DNA from: Amaurobius ferox | Taxonomy: Eukaryota; Arthropoda; Arachnida; Araneae; Amaurobiidae | Direction of reading: 5' to 3' | Length of the DNA stretch: 64,000 bases | Assembly (NCBI GenBank): GCA_951213105.1 | Contig: OX578136.1 | Span: 156,681,178 to 156,745,177 of the forward strand | Shown here: one piece after another, positions 37,441-48,412 of the stretch | Numbering within the stretch: the stretch's first letter is position 1 | Layout: the number at the start of each line of letters is the position of its first letter | The notes under the pieces: generated by a model | Told to the model about the DNA's origin: nothing | What the model saw: only the letters and a program-made list of their open reading frames with translations | The model's database searches: none | Made by a program: the position numbers and the translations under genes

Positions 37441-37800
37441 TAGCCACGGCAATCTGTTGGTTCATGCCGATATAAAGGCCAGCTACGTAGGAACATTCTC
37501 TCCCATCCAGTAAAGCTAAAGCCACGGCAACGTACTGGGCATTCATCGGACAAGGTCAGAAGAATTACCGGCCAAGCGTGAACCCAGTCGCTGGTCAGAT
37601 CTAGGCTCAGGTCATGAATAGACGCAGTCCATGCAATCACAGTCACCTGGAAGAGTCCGAGGCCTAAATGTCTCGCCGAAGCTAGACTGCCGGTTCCCAG
37701 GATTTATTTGCCCCCCCCCTCCCCAGGTTGGAGGATCAGAGCTACAGAGCTAAGATCCATTTACCATTCAGAGAGTGGGCCAACACGGAAGGTGGTGAAA
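37441..37800. other. GC-rich island of unknown origin
   Basis: Clearly less AT-rich than its flanks, with a C run (CCCCCCCCC) near 37715. Two short overlapping minus-strand frames (37358-37546 and 37440-37646) show no domain that I recognise. The composition suggests a transferred or mobile-element coding remnant, but I cannot name it. Confidence 0.4.
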
Positions 37801-39446
37801 AATCAGCCAATTAAAAACATGAAATCGAGAACATTTTGCAAACCTATTTCAATATAAAAATAACGTAATCCTTCCAGTAACTAGCATTATTGAAGAAGTT
37901 TTCGCTTGTTACAACCCATTCGCAGCAAATTTTCTTTAATTTTTTTTAGCAGCAAGAACACTGAGTTCTCTAATTTTGCAAACCTCAATAGTAACTCAAT
38001 TTATCTCACAAAATGGCAAGCATCTAATTTATAAATCGAACTTGCGCTACTTGGGACTACAAGGACAGTATTATAGTCACCAAAACCACTTATAAAGCTT
38101 TACAAAAAGCGAAATTGTACATCTTATGCAGCTATAAGCAGCTATGGGCGTATATTTAGTATAACTACTGACCATACGTTCCGGTTGCAGGAAACTACAT
38201 TGGTTTATACCTATTTATTCGGCTCTTGAACTGGCCTTGCATTTTTTCTGGGTTTTTATTAAGTCTGAAATGTTTACACATGTTAATACAAAAATAAATA
38301 AAAAACATTAGATCTACACCTGTAAGGATAGCTTGCTTTCAATGAAATATATATTTTACAGTGTGAATTACAGATCAATTTCAGATTAATTGATCATAAA
38401 TACAACTTTATAAAGGCGTGCAAAATAATGATATTATGTAGCAAAAATTCAATATGCCAAAAATTACCCTAGTGACATAGTTTTAGAGATGGACCTGCTG
38501 CTCATTTAAAAAAAAAGAACAGTTGATTATAGAAATAAATTAAAATTTCCCCATATGTGCATGGTATAGCAGATCAAAAACAGATCAAGTCCAAGATTTT
38601 TCAAACTGGACCAACATAACCGAAAATTGAGGAATATACACCCCAAATCACTGTTACGCCATCTAACATGTTTAATGGCCATCACGACATTAAACAGGCG
38701 AATGCACGATACATACCCTCTGGTCTTTAAGTAGACAGACAACGATGTAAAATGAACACAAAATGAAAAACTAATATATGCTTAATTTAAAGTTAAATAA
38801 ATGATCCGATACGATGATAGAAAAAGAAAAAAATTGGAAGGACGTCATATTATAATGTTAAATGCACTCGGGATTTTTTATTTTTACGAAGAGAAAGGAC
38901 AATAGACACAGAATTTCACAAATCGGACAAAGAGAACTAAATATAGGTAAGTTAAAAGTGAAACATTTAAAGAAGAGTTTGCTGAACAATCATTGAACTT
39001 CTCAGAGGCAAAAAAAGTGAAACACTGTGAATTTAGAAGTTAAAAATCGGACCAATGAGAATAGAGCGATAAACTAAAAAGGAGGTCTAAAAGTATAACA
39101 GAAATGACGAGGCAAGAAGTCTTGTAGTGCCAATTACACGCTCACCGAGAGGATGACGTGTCAGAAATTAAGTACTAAGAGTCATTTACTAGATGATTAT
39201 AGTTTATTAAGGCCATATTGAAATATCTTTTCTCTCCGCACTACGTGGGAAATGAAAAAAGTGTCCGTTCCAAGCCATCGAAACCACGTGAATCGGTGCA
39301 TTTGGATCACAGTCTGAAGCCTCTCATTGTCTGCAACAGTTATACAACGTTTCATCTTAGAATGGGTCCCAAATTGTAATTAAAATAAAACCAAACTTCT
39401 TTTTTATACTATTTTTTTATTCTTTTTAAGATATTTGAAAATATAC
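37801..39446. other. No feature recognised
   Basis: AT-rich; no frame longer than about 71 codons, and none with a recognisable motif. Confidence 0.45.
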
Positions 39447-39460
39447 ACACTCTTATGACT

Positions 39461-39490
39461 TTTCTGGTAGGTCGGACGGTCTGGGTCTCA
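39461..39490 (+). mobile_element. 30-bp SINE 3' scrap with target-site duplications
   Basis: TTTCTGGTAGGTCGGACGGT plus CTGGGTCTCA is the last 30 bp of the SINE before its CAA tail. It sits between ACACTCTTATGACT (39447-39460) and ACACTCTCATGACT (39491-39504), which match at 13 of 14 positions. This looks like a retrotransposition event truncated almost at once. Confidence 0.85.
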
Positions 39491-39729
39491 ACACTCTCAT
39501 GACTAACAATGAATATAATTGCTGCTGCTGCAATAACTGGGAAACGACTCCCTCAGCAGTTGTTTCTTAGCAATCACTATTTTTGACCTCAGAAGAAAGG
39601 CTTAAAGTGACCTGAAAATAATTGTACTCACCTAATTGAATTATGCCTGCTTTCGTCAAGAAAATATTAGGAAATGATACACTTTTGAATAAATGTTGTA
39701 TATATATACTTTTGAATAGGTGTATCATA

Positions 39730-41002
39730 CAATAGTGGTCAAAATTATAAAAACCTTTTGGAAAAAGTGTATTTTTGAGGTTTGATGGCTCATAATACTA
39801 CATTTTTATACCAATACCATAAATTTATATATCAATGGAAAAATAATTTAATCACAATTAAATGCAATAAAATTTATGAATTATTTTTTAATAGAATAGC
39901 ATTTTTAAAGAGGAAACGTGACATACATAGAAAAAATGAGATATACAAAAATTCTCACCATGCCAGTTAATACATAGTTGGGTAACCGTTAGATTTAATT
40001 ACGGCTTTACAGCGCTTTCCCATGAAGTGAACCTAGTTTTTTAGTTCTGCAGCTGTTGTAATGAGAAACCAAGATTGAATTATTGCTTCTATTAATTTGG
40101 TTTTATTGCTTGGTTGGTTCTGACTAACAAGTTTCTTTAGTCGGCTCCAGAGATTTTCAGTAGGGTCTGGACTATTCTCAAGTCATTCCAGCACTTGAAT
40201 ATGATGATCTTGAAGCCACTTTTTGCAGACACGAGCAACATGACATGGAGCTGAATCATGTTGAAATATAAATGCTTCATTATCTTGGAAAAACACACAT
40301 ACAGAAGACTGCAGTTTGGGCTCAAGTATTTCATTTATGCATCTTTGGGCATTTATATTCCCATTGATCACGCAAATTTTGCCCACACCTCTTGATATCA
40401 TACAGCCCAGATAATAACACTAATTAGGCGTTTCACGGTAGAGGTAAATGCAATCAGGATGCAAATCTTTTCCGATTCTTCTCTTTACGTATTTTACGCT
40501 ATCACTACCAAACAAGGAAATTTTGCTCTTATCACACCAAATTACCCTGTCCCATTGTTCCTTTGCCCAGTTAACATGGGTTTTAGCGCAGTTTAATCTT
40601 TCCAACATTTTTTGAGACATAAAAATGGCGATTTTCGTGGAATTTGAGCACTTAGACTAAATTCATGCAGTCTGCGCCGAACAGTCCTTGCACTCAACTT
40701 AACATTCCATTGCGCCATTTCACCTTGTATGCACCGATATGGTCTTCTTCTATCATCTAGGCACATTTTCTTAATTCTTCTATCATCACTTGCTGTTGTG
40801 CACATTTTTCTGATTTTACCAGTCTTATTTTGTAGAGATTGAGTCTTATACTTCATCAAAAAAATTTAGAAATGCCAACTTTGGTTATGTCTCCTCCAAT
40901 ATTTCTTCTAATTTCTTCATAACTATAGCCTTATTCACTTAATAGTACTATTTTACATCACTTTCTGTCTGACCAGTCAACGTTTTGCGCGATTTCTTTC
41001 AT
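39730..41002 (-). mobile_element. Third Tc1 family, well-preserved element
   Basis: The downstream (left) end shows TA followed by CAATAGTGGTCAAAATTATA, a typical Tc1 terminus. The transposase lies on the minus strand. The other terminus was not found in the 200 bp beyond 41002, so the right end is truncated, degraded or further out. It is unrelated in sequence to the CACTACGTGACA family. Confidence 0.75.
39973..41002 (-). pseudogene. Tc1 transposase, nearly full length, lightly broken
   Basis: Reading right to left: start near 41002 (MKEIAQNVDWSDRK, then a stop); RTVRRRLHEFSLSAQIPRKSP in the DNA-binding region at about 40650-40715; HVNWAKEQWDRVIWCDKS at about 40520-40575 with the first catalytic Asp; FQHDSAPCHVARVCKKW at about 40215-40265 with the second Asp; PDPTENLWSRLKK near 40140-40180 with the Glu. 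The end near 39973 reads CKAVIKSNGYP-like DNA. Length of about 340 residues fits the family. A handful of frameshifts and stops disable it. All three DDE residues are visible. Confidence 0.85.
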
Positions 41003-41579
41003 TTTATTACGTTCTACAAGCTCACTAAATCAAAGAACACCAAAAAAACCAACCAACTTGACAGCAATCACGTAGCACACTGATAAATGTCCTGTGACCT
41101 GTTGACTCATTGCCAAAACAAGCTGACGCCTGATTGGTTCTCTAAACACTCATGCTCATAGGCTACATTCAAATGAAGTTAAAGCTACTTCATATAAGCC
41201 TAAGCAGGTTGTGCTTCTTTTTTATGATCAAATATTTGCACATATAGATTTTATATTTAGTTATATGTATATAAATATCAAATATTTGGGCAATTAGATT
41301 TTATTTGATCAAGTGTTCGTCTATGTTTCGCAAATGATACATGCTTTTTTTTATTTTGAATGCATAGAATATGTCCCCAAATCATTATCTCCTACTGATT
41401 AGTAACACCGACTTCTTAAGACAAGTATACACGTATTAAAGGCAGAGATAAACCTAGATAAAAGTAGATAAATACACGTACTGACACGTTTTAATGAATA
41501 TATACACCTAGAAAGACAATCAACGCACCTAAATATTCGGTTTAAAATATTCTTTAAAAATACATAAAGAAAGCCAGTA
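41003..41579. other. No gene recognised
   Basis: May include the missing 5' end of the Tc1 element up to about 41170. The remainder is AT-rich with a doubled ATCAAATATTTG block near 41227 and 41277. Confidence 0.4.
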
Positions 41580-42507
41580 CTTGGCCATTATTTAAAGTCT
41601 TTAATTAAAATCTCCCTACACGAAGTACATAAAAATAAACAACTATTGCGCTTTTTGGCATTACTATGGCCTACATCAGTGGCAAAGTGAAAACAGGTGG
41701 GAAACATGAGCTTAAATACACAAGCCACAACCGCGAGATAAAATTTGCTTATAAATCATTTTACATTTTAAATACGATACATTTAAGAAACATAATTTAA
41801 TTACAAATTATAAAATGAAGAAGTGAAAAAAGGTCATAAATTATAAGTTCACCAATAGATTATGTCGTCAAAAGCAACAGAAAGCTGTTACTGAATATCC
41901 AGAAAATCATACAATGATTTAACCCTTAGTGTGTCGTGAACGAGACACCAAGCATAATTGTCTACGGCTCTTGCCCATCTTATTATAACGATAATTTTCA
42001 TCCTATGTCCGATAAGATTTTTCTTTTAATTTCTGCAATATCCCTCGTAATATTCTACTTTATGAATCCCTTTTCAGTTATCTTTACCGTGATTCTATTT
42101 GCCATTTTGATCCCGTTCAGACCCTCAGTTACTCTTGCCGTCTCGTTCTCGACTCACTGAGTGTTAAATCATCGTATGATTTACTAGATATCAGGAGCTG
42201 GTTTTTGTTGCTTTGCAAGACATATCTATTGGTTAACTTGTAATTTATGGCTTTTTTTCGGTTTTCCATTTTATACTTTGTAAATAAATTATATAATTTT
42301 TAAATGTATCGTATTTAAAATATAAAATGATTTATATGCAAATTTTATCTCACGATTGTGGCCTGTGTATTTAAGCTAAAATATTCCACCTATTTCTTCT
42401 TTGCCACTGATGAAGGGCTAGTAATGCCCGAAATCGCTATGGTTGTGAATTTTTATGAACGTCGTGGATGGAGATTTTAATTTTAAAGACTTTATATAAT
42501 GGCTAAG
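41580..42507. mobile_element. Fold-back element with 367-bp arms
   Basis: Left arm 41580-41946 and right arm 42140-42507 are inverted copies of each other along their whole length (moderate divergence, mostly substitutions and short indels). The loop is about 193 bp (41947-42139). Outer ends read CTTGGCCATTATTTAAAGTC and, reverse-complemented, CTTAGCCATTATATAAAGTC. Inner ends read GAACGAGAC. A 75-codon frame across the loop (41936-42160) has no recognisable content. Each arm carries a CTGATG...GCC hairpin motif; the right arm version fits a hammerhead ribozyme. Confidence 0.88.
42403..42443 (+). ncRNA. Candidate minimal hammerhead ribozyme
   Basis: Order of parts: GCCA (stem I, 42403-42406), CTGATGA (42407-42413), one extra A, GGGC-TAGTAAT-GCCC (stem II with 7-base loop, 42415-42429), GAAA (42430-42433), TCGC, then T-A (42438-42439), then TGGT (stem I partner). 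Cleavage would fall after A42439. Stem I pairs over four positions (one is G-U). Stem III is only one base pair, which is extreme, although very short stem III is known in hammerheads of Penelope-like elements. The extra A before stem II is a further doubt. In the left arm the same place (41650-41684, minus) is degraded: CTGATGT and AAAA. Confidence 0.4.
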
Positions 42508-44023
42508 TTTTGGTTGTATTTCTTATTTTTAAAGTGCCGATGATGAGACGTATTTGCCATTTAATGTTACTAAAATATTCTGCTTATGTAATTTTTTATG
42601 TTTAGATAATCAATGTAATAAAGTTTTTTTTTTGCTCACTTTGTTCTAGTGTACAGAGACAAATGTTCTTATTTTCTTTAGGAATTGTATGTTTGTAAAT
42701 AATATTTTAAGATAACTATCACACAAATGGCTATCTCCTCTAATTGAATAAAATCAACGTGTCGGTCAAAAAAGAAAAATTTCAAAATATTTTAGAATAT
42801 TAAGTTTTTTATACCTCTTCTCCTTCACGATCGGCTTGGATGATATATCACCTGCTGATATATATATATATATATATATACAAAAACACATTTTTCCCCT
42901 AAGGGTAACATAAGCGCTTAATGACCTTGTACTTATGTGTACTTTGAAAATTGTCGAATTGTTGCATTCAAATTGAAAGCAGAAAAAAATAACAGAAATT
43001 CGATTTGAACTCTTCGAGTCCTCATAACATATATCGTCTTCTAAAGTTGCGGAACAGAGCACTAACCAAGGTAAAAATAATGTCTGGAAGTAATCTCATT
43101 AAGACTTAATTCTGATGAGTTTTGAATGATTTTTTTGCGATCAATTACGGGTCGTTTCAATTTTTTTTCAAGCACCGTTTTTCTAGACGTAGTGCTATTC
43201 GAACGGTGGTGAAATCAAATTAGGGTCATTAAGAGAAGAGCTTCTATAAAGTAAAGGTCTTGTGCAGATTTTTAATACTTTTGTAATTATAGGGACGTAT
43301 TATCATTACCTTATTATTATACAGATAATGTAACCTTGTGTGATCTGCGACAGGTAAAATGCTTTTGAATTCTGATAGCAATGAATATATCTTTGGTGAT
43401 AAATATTTTGTTTTCCTAATCAAACATAGATTACTTGCAGAACCCACATAAATTATATATTCCCAAAGCTAGAATGGTACTTGTTAGGGGTTTAGGAGAG
43501 GGGTCTTAAAATAATTAGTGTATTAGTGATAATGATTGTTTCATAGGAGATCGTATAGTGATTTGTGTTTTGTTTTGAGGTCGTATAGTTATTAGTAATA
43601 TAGTTGAGTGGCGTGCATTCTATGGATTTCAAATGCGCAACAGTGCAGGTAGATGAATCAGAAAAGAATATTTGATATAACTTTATGCACACTATACTCC
43701 CAGAAGCGAACAATATGGGATGTTCTTAAAGCTACCATTGATTTCCCTTTGCAGATAACAACGTCCATGGTTCGGTTTCGCGTTTTTGAGCAATTTTCAG
43801 CATATGCGAGGACTTACAAAGGAAGTAAGAAAGCTTGTTACTCATTACAATTTTGCCAACCTGCATGAAAACAAAAAAATATCTTTACTATAAGTAGTAA
43901 AGTTATTAACAGTATCTTTACTAAAAGTAGTTGATTTATATCGCAATTTTTATCTATAAAAGTTCGCAAAAGTGAGACACGTAGAAAGTTTTCTTGTTGT
44001 CATTGCAAATATCAACAACTGTA
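42508..44023. other. Non-coding; short TA run and a weak duplicate
   Basis: A (TA)n run of about 22 bp lies at 42858-42880. 43070-43180 resembles 45630-45750 (ACCAAGGTAAAA, GATGAGTTTT, GAT.AATTA.G.GTCG). Frames at 43244-43868 have no recognisable motif. Confidence 0.45.
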
Positions 44024-44893
44024 TAGAGGGTGGCCCAAAAAGATTGAAACGATCTTTAATTATTTACCTATTGGAGATAAGTGGCAATGTAAATTGCAAA
44101 TATGTTGAAAGTAAGGTAGGAAATAAGACTAGGTCAATGAAATAGTCTTCCCATTCATTTTCAAAAAGTTACACTTTTTAAATTTTTATACGATCCCCTT
44201 AGACAAAGTTGATTAATCAGAAAATTTTTATTTTTAATGCAATAAGATCATTACAAAAAACACGTATATCTGTATCTTTAAAATTGAGCGAGTTATATTT
44301 AATTGAAAATTGAACATTGTGAATGGGGACCCTATATCAAATTAGAAATGTAAATTTGTGACATATCACAAAAAAGATAAAACTGGATGATAATACATAG
44401 GATACCCAACCTCGTAGTGAGTACCACTGCTTTATATGACCTCTGTCTGTGTAATGCTTTATTTAGATGCATTTATGATAAAAAATTTGATACATATTAA
44501 CGTATTTTGGATCTAAATATTTTCCATCGTCAATTTGTTTATGATCCCTATTTTCACCGATGAAACAGCCTTTTACATGGTACGGAAAAGTGGCATAAGT
44601 AAGATTTTTTCCTTTATCATAATTCAGTTTATTTTAAAGAAACAAATATGCGGTTTTTCTTTTAAAGATCTTGTTGTATTAAAAATAAAAATTTTCTGAT
44701 TGACCAAATTTGTCTAAGGAGGACGTATAAAAATTTAAAAAGTGTAACTTTTTGAAAATGAATCGGAGGACTATTTCATTAACGTAGTCTTATTTCCTAC
44801 CTTACCTTCAACATTTTTGCAATTTATATTGCCCACTTATCTCCAACAGGTAAAGAATTAAAGCGCGTTTCACTCATTTTGGGACACCTTGTA
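44024..44893. mobile_element. MITE with about 260-bp inverted repeats
   Basis: Ends read TAGAGGGTGGCCCAAAAA and, reverse-complemented from the right, TACAAGGTGTCCCAAAATG. This is the TACAGGGTGTCCC-type terminus common in Tc1/mariner relatives, with a TA target. The arms (44024 to about 44285 and about 44630 to 44893) share ACCT.TTGGAGATAAGTGG, AAGTTACACTTTTTAAATTT and AATCAGAAAATTTTTATTTT. The 870-bp element has no transposase frame, so it depends on another element. Confidence 0.82.
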
Positions 44894-46002
44894 CTGAGGA
44901 GGATATTTATTAAAAGAGCAAAACGCGCTCAGGAATGCTTTTTTTTCTGCAGCGGAATTCATGTACAGCATATTGTGGGGTACCTTTCAAATACTGGAGG
45001 GTTGAATATCGTCCTAGAGAGAGAGAGAGTGGCATCGCGTAATCAGACGAAGATTTGAATTTGTTTTTAGACAATAGCAGGAGCTCCTTACAGTGGTCCT
45101 TGAACAATTTAAAAGCCGGTTAGATGCAGTAATAGATCGCTGAGATATCAAAAATATCGAAACATGATTTTTATGAAGACACAATGGATTCAACTGTAAC
45201 AGGGATTTTAAATGTAGGAATGTTACGTGAACATGATGCTATATGGTTTTTTATAAAAATCTGTGAAATGGGGTCATTTAGTGCTGAATTTTTATTTATA
45301 TCTGAAACTTGAGGGATTGGAAAATACTTTTAATATAGAAAACAGTCCATTACTACTATAAAAATAGTCTTCTCTGTAATCCAATGGACTTTGATTAAAA
45401 CGATTGCAAAACGATTTAATGAGTTATCAGTACGCGTTAAACAACTCCTAATCATAAAAATATATTTTCAGAGTTTCAAATAGTTTCTAATAACCCTGTA
45501 TTTTAATATAGTTCAAAAAATCAAACAAAAACTTTCAGATGGTAAAATAATTTCGACTCTGTCCTATTAAATTCTTAGAACATTTGTCTTTTCCCACTAA
45601 CGGAAACAGGATTCTAGAGGAAACAGGAATCTACCAAGGTAAAATTATCTCTGATATTAATCCCATAAGTCTTATGTCTCATGAGTTTTCCATGCTTTTT
45701 TGTGATTAATTAAGAATCGCTTCGATTTTTCCCTACCTTTTTTTCGTCGTGTCAAATTGGAATAGATGGATAATCATATACAACTCTAATTACAGCAATT
45801 ATGAGGAAAACATTTAAAACAGGTTTTTCAACATTTAGTAGACTGCGTATTGATGCGTATTAGAGCGTATTTATGGTATACCAATTAAATTAAATTATTG
45901 ATAGTGGAATATTTTATTTTGTACTATGAAACTTTTTGAAACGTTTAACGCAAAGCTGAACAGTTTCTTTTATGGCCAGCCACTTGATTAACTAATCATT
46001 CA
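44894..46002. other. No gene recognised
   Basis: AT-rich. A short AG run (GAGAGAGAGAG) is at 45017-45028. The part at 45630-45750 is a weak repeat of 43070-43180. Confidence 0.4.
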
Positions 46003-46170
46003 CTCAAACAGGGGCAGGATTAAGAACCATTTTACCGACATATGACGTTGCACCGGCACACCACGGGTGGCGGAACAGACTTTTACAGACACGACAATAT
46101 CCATGGATTCGAATCCACGACTCAGTGGCCTTGAAGGCAAGGGAAAACGTTTCACTTATACTTGTGGGCT
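46003..46170 (-). mobile_element. Possible tRNA-derived SINE head, different family
   Basis: On the minus strand there is a B-box-like GGATTCGAATCC near 46106-46117, preceded by CTTCAAGGCCACTGAGTCG. The remainder is GC-richer than its surroundings. It does not share the body of the main SINE. No target duplication was found, so the call is weak. Confidence 0.4.
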
Positions 46171-46202
46171 TCCGAGTTGGCCAAACTGAACTTATCTATA
46201 CT

Positions 46203-46400
46203 CAGAGTTGGACAAAGTACATTAAAATGTATTTTCGATACAAAATTTCGATACTTAGGTTTTAAAGCATAAAATACAAAATACTTTTCAAATTAAAAAA
46301 ATTCCAAATACAAAATACATGTATTTTCAAATTTCAAAAATTTCAAATACAAAATACATGTATTTTCAAAATACATTCAAAATACAAAATGCATTTAAAA
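46203..46400 (+). mobile_element. Possible hAT-type terminus
   Basis: CAGAGTTGGACAAAGTACATT resembles the CAGAG.TGG..AAAGTA ends of hAT elements. It is followed by repeated palindromic AAATACATGTATTT blocks (46313-46378), typical of subterminal repeats. No partner end or transposase was found. Confidence 0.4.
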
Positions 46401-46659
46401 AAATTATTCATTGCTCTGAATTGGACTGAATTCAATGTTAAAAGCAATATTTGTTTATACATTTTACTGGAAATAAACAAAACTCATATTTGTTAAATAG
46501 TAATATTGGCATTTTAAAAATATTAGAAATTGTAAACGTATGACTTAAAAGACTAAACTCTTTGAAGTTTTAAATCTCCAAATTAATAAAATAAAAATAA
46601 ATGAATCTCACATTTTATATAACAAAGAAAGATATAGTAAAAAAATTGATTTTAGCAGC

Positions 46660-46888
46660 ACATGACTTTCTCAAATTCATTTTCACTTTATTACTTTAAT
46701 AATTGAGTTTAATTGCATAAAATAACACGCATAATTATTTAAAATTACACTGAATTTGCACTTTTATATCAATTTATATCAATTTTCATGTTTATTTAGT
46801 AACTAGATGCATTTTCAAAACCGGTGTAACAAAAATTTAAAAAAATTTTAAATATCTCAAATGGCTAGTCCTTGAGTAATAGGATTAG
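46660..46888. repeat. Direct repeat E, copy 1, left of the 27-bp array
   Basis: Matches 47335-47580 (CACATGACTTTC, TTGAGTTT.ATTG, GAATTTGCACTTT, TAACT.GATG.ATTTTCAAA, TCCTTGAGTAAT.AGG). The two copies bracket the tandem array. Confidence 0.75.
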
Positions 46889-47225
46889 TCATATTCTTTT
46901 CATATTTGATTACAGTTTGATTCTTTTCGTGTGTGATTGCAGTTTGATTCTTTTCATGTTTGATTACAGTTTGATTCTTTTCATGTTCGATTACAGTTTG
47001 ATTCTTTTCATGTTTGATTACATTTTGATTATTTTCATGTTTGATTACAGTTTGCTTATTTTCATGTTTGATTACAGTTTGATCCTTTTCATGTTTGATT
47101 TTCATGTTTGATTACAGTTTGATTCTTTTCATGTTTGATTGCAGTTTGATTCTTTTCATGCTTGATTACAGTTTGGTCCTTTTCATGTTTGACTTTCATG
47201 TTTGATTACATATTTGATTTTTCGA
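46889..47225. repeat. 27-bp tandem array
   Basis: About 11 units of CATGTTTGATTACAGTTTGA plus TTCTTTT, with two extra 13-bp partial units (near 47092-47104 and 47187-47200), both following a unit that ends in CCTTTT. Because 27 is a multiple of three, frames stay open on both strands; the minus strand would read KHEKNQTVI repeats. Variants lie mostly at fixed positions in the unit. Confidence 0.93.
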
Positions 47226-47334
47226 TGTTTGTTTACTAAAATCTGGGGATTTATGTTTCATTACTACAATCTTTTCCCGAATACAACTCTCTCAAACTTC
47301 TAAAACTTTACAGTAAAAGAAAAATAATATGGGC

Positions 47335-47600
47335 ACCACATGACTTTCACTACAGATTCAAATTCTCTTTATTTTTATAATAATTCATTAAATTGAGTTT
47401 CATTGAACAAAGTAACACCCATACTTAATTGAAATTACAATACGATTGAACCGAATTTGCACTTTCAATGCCATTTTCGTTTTTATTGGGTAACTGGATG
47501 TATTTTCAAAGGCTGCGTAGCAAAAATGCGAAAAACTACAATTTCCCGAGAACGGCAAATCCTTGAGTAATTAGGTTGGTCTTATTCTTTTCATTGTCAC
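47335..47600. repeat. Direct repeat E, copy 2
   Basis: Partner of 46660-46888. It ends in a single TTATTCTTTTCATT, that is, the start of the array unit without amplification. Confidence 0.75.
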
Positions 47601-47654
47601 AAAATATGTATAAAACAAGCATTGAATTGATACACTTTAGCGTACGTTGTCCTT

Positions 47655-47985
47655 TATTTTAGATTTTGAAAATGCTTGTGGGTCATTTCGCAGAAAAGGC
47701 CGTTTTTTTCTATCTTGAAACGTACCAAAATCTAATTAGTACTAGAGGAATCTCCACAAGTGACCTATCTATTAAATTTTGTGAAATTTGGTCCAATAGC
47801 TTTTTAGCTAGAGTGGATATAGACATTTTTGTGGACCATTTCGCAAAAAAGGCTGGGTTTTTTTTATCCTGAATCTTACCAAAATCTAATCAGCACCAGG
47901 GTAACCCACATGTAACTTACCTGTAAAATTGAATGAAATTTGGTCAATTAGTTTTAGAAATAGAGTAGATACATATTTCTTTGTA
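47655..47985. repeat. Doubled unit of about 155 bp, related to 49060-49165
   Basis: Units share TTTCGCA.AAAAGGC, ACCAAAATCTAAT.AG.AC, TGAAATTTGGTC.AAT and AGAGT.GAT. A third, partial unit at 49060-49165 is followed by ACA/CAGAC-rich simple repeats (49170-49275). The layout resembles the C1 repeat end (GACA run after a TCAATTAG-type block). Confidence 0.65.
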
Positions 47986-48221
47986 CGAGTTCCTAAAATA
48001 TAATCATTAATTAACATACTCATATTGAATTCCACAATTTTAACTTTTAAAATAAACATTATTTATTACGTATATTATGATTACGACTAAATTTACGTTA
48101 ATTGTAAATACACTCTGAAGGAGAAAATGCACGTGTGAGACCAGGATTTTATATTATGCCCAAAATCATATACCTGACCTAATATATATGCAGATTTGCA
48201 CATACCTGTGTTTGTCGTCTT

Positions 48222-48412
48222 GGACATTCTGGACTCCAATTCTATAAAGAACACTCTTGAACATTCTAGACTCCAATTCTATAAAGAACACTCTTGAACA
48301 TTCTGGACTCCAATTCACTGAATAGAGCACTTGGACATGCCTAGCCTCCAATTGACTAAAAAACCACGCTCTTGAACGGTCATAGGCTCCAAACTTTTAA
48401 CGCACACTCTTG
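48222..48412. repeat. Minisatellite, left block (about 46-bp units)
   Basis: Units of the form CACTCTTGAACATTCT.GACTCC followed by AATTCTATAAAGAA. Two units are almost identical, then copies diverge. The array resumes at 48691-48745 beyond the SINE (CACACTCTTGGACGGTCATT, CCTCCAATTACTGAAT). Confidence 0.8.

Noticed and set aside
41936..42160. 75-codon frame with hydrophobic stretch in the loop of the fold-back
   Set aside because: It runs from the loop into an arm, has no recognisable motif, and hydrophobic runs are expected from T-rich sequence.
46889..47225. CRISPR-like array or coding repeat protein
   Set aside because: No spacers between units. The open frames follow from a period divisible by three, so a coding call is not justified without expression data.
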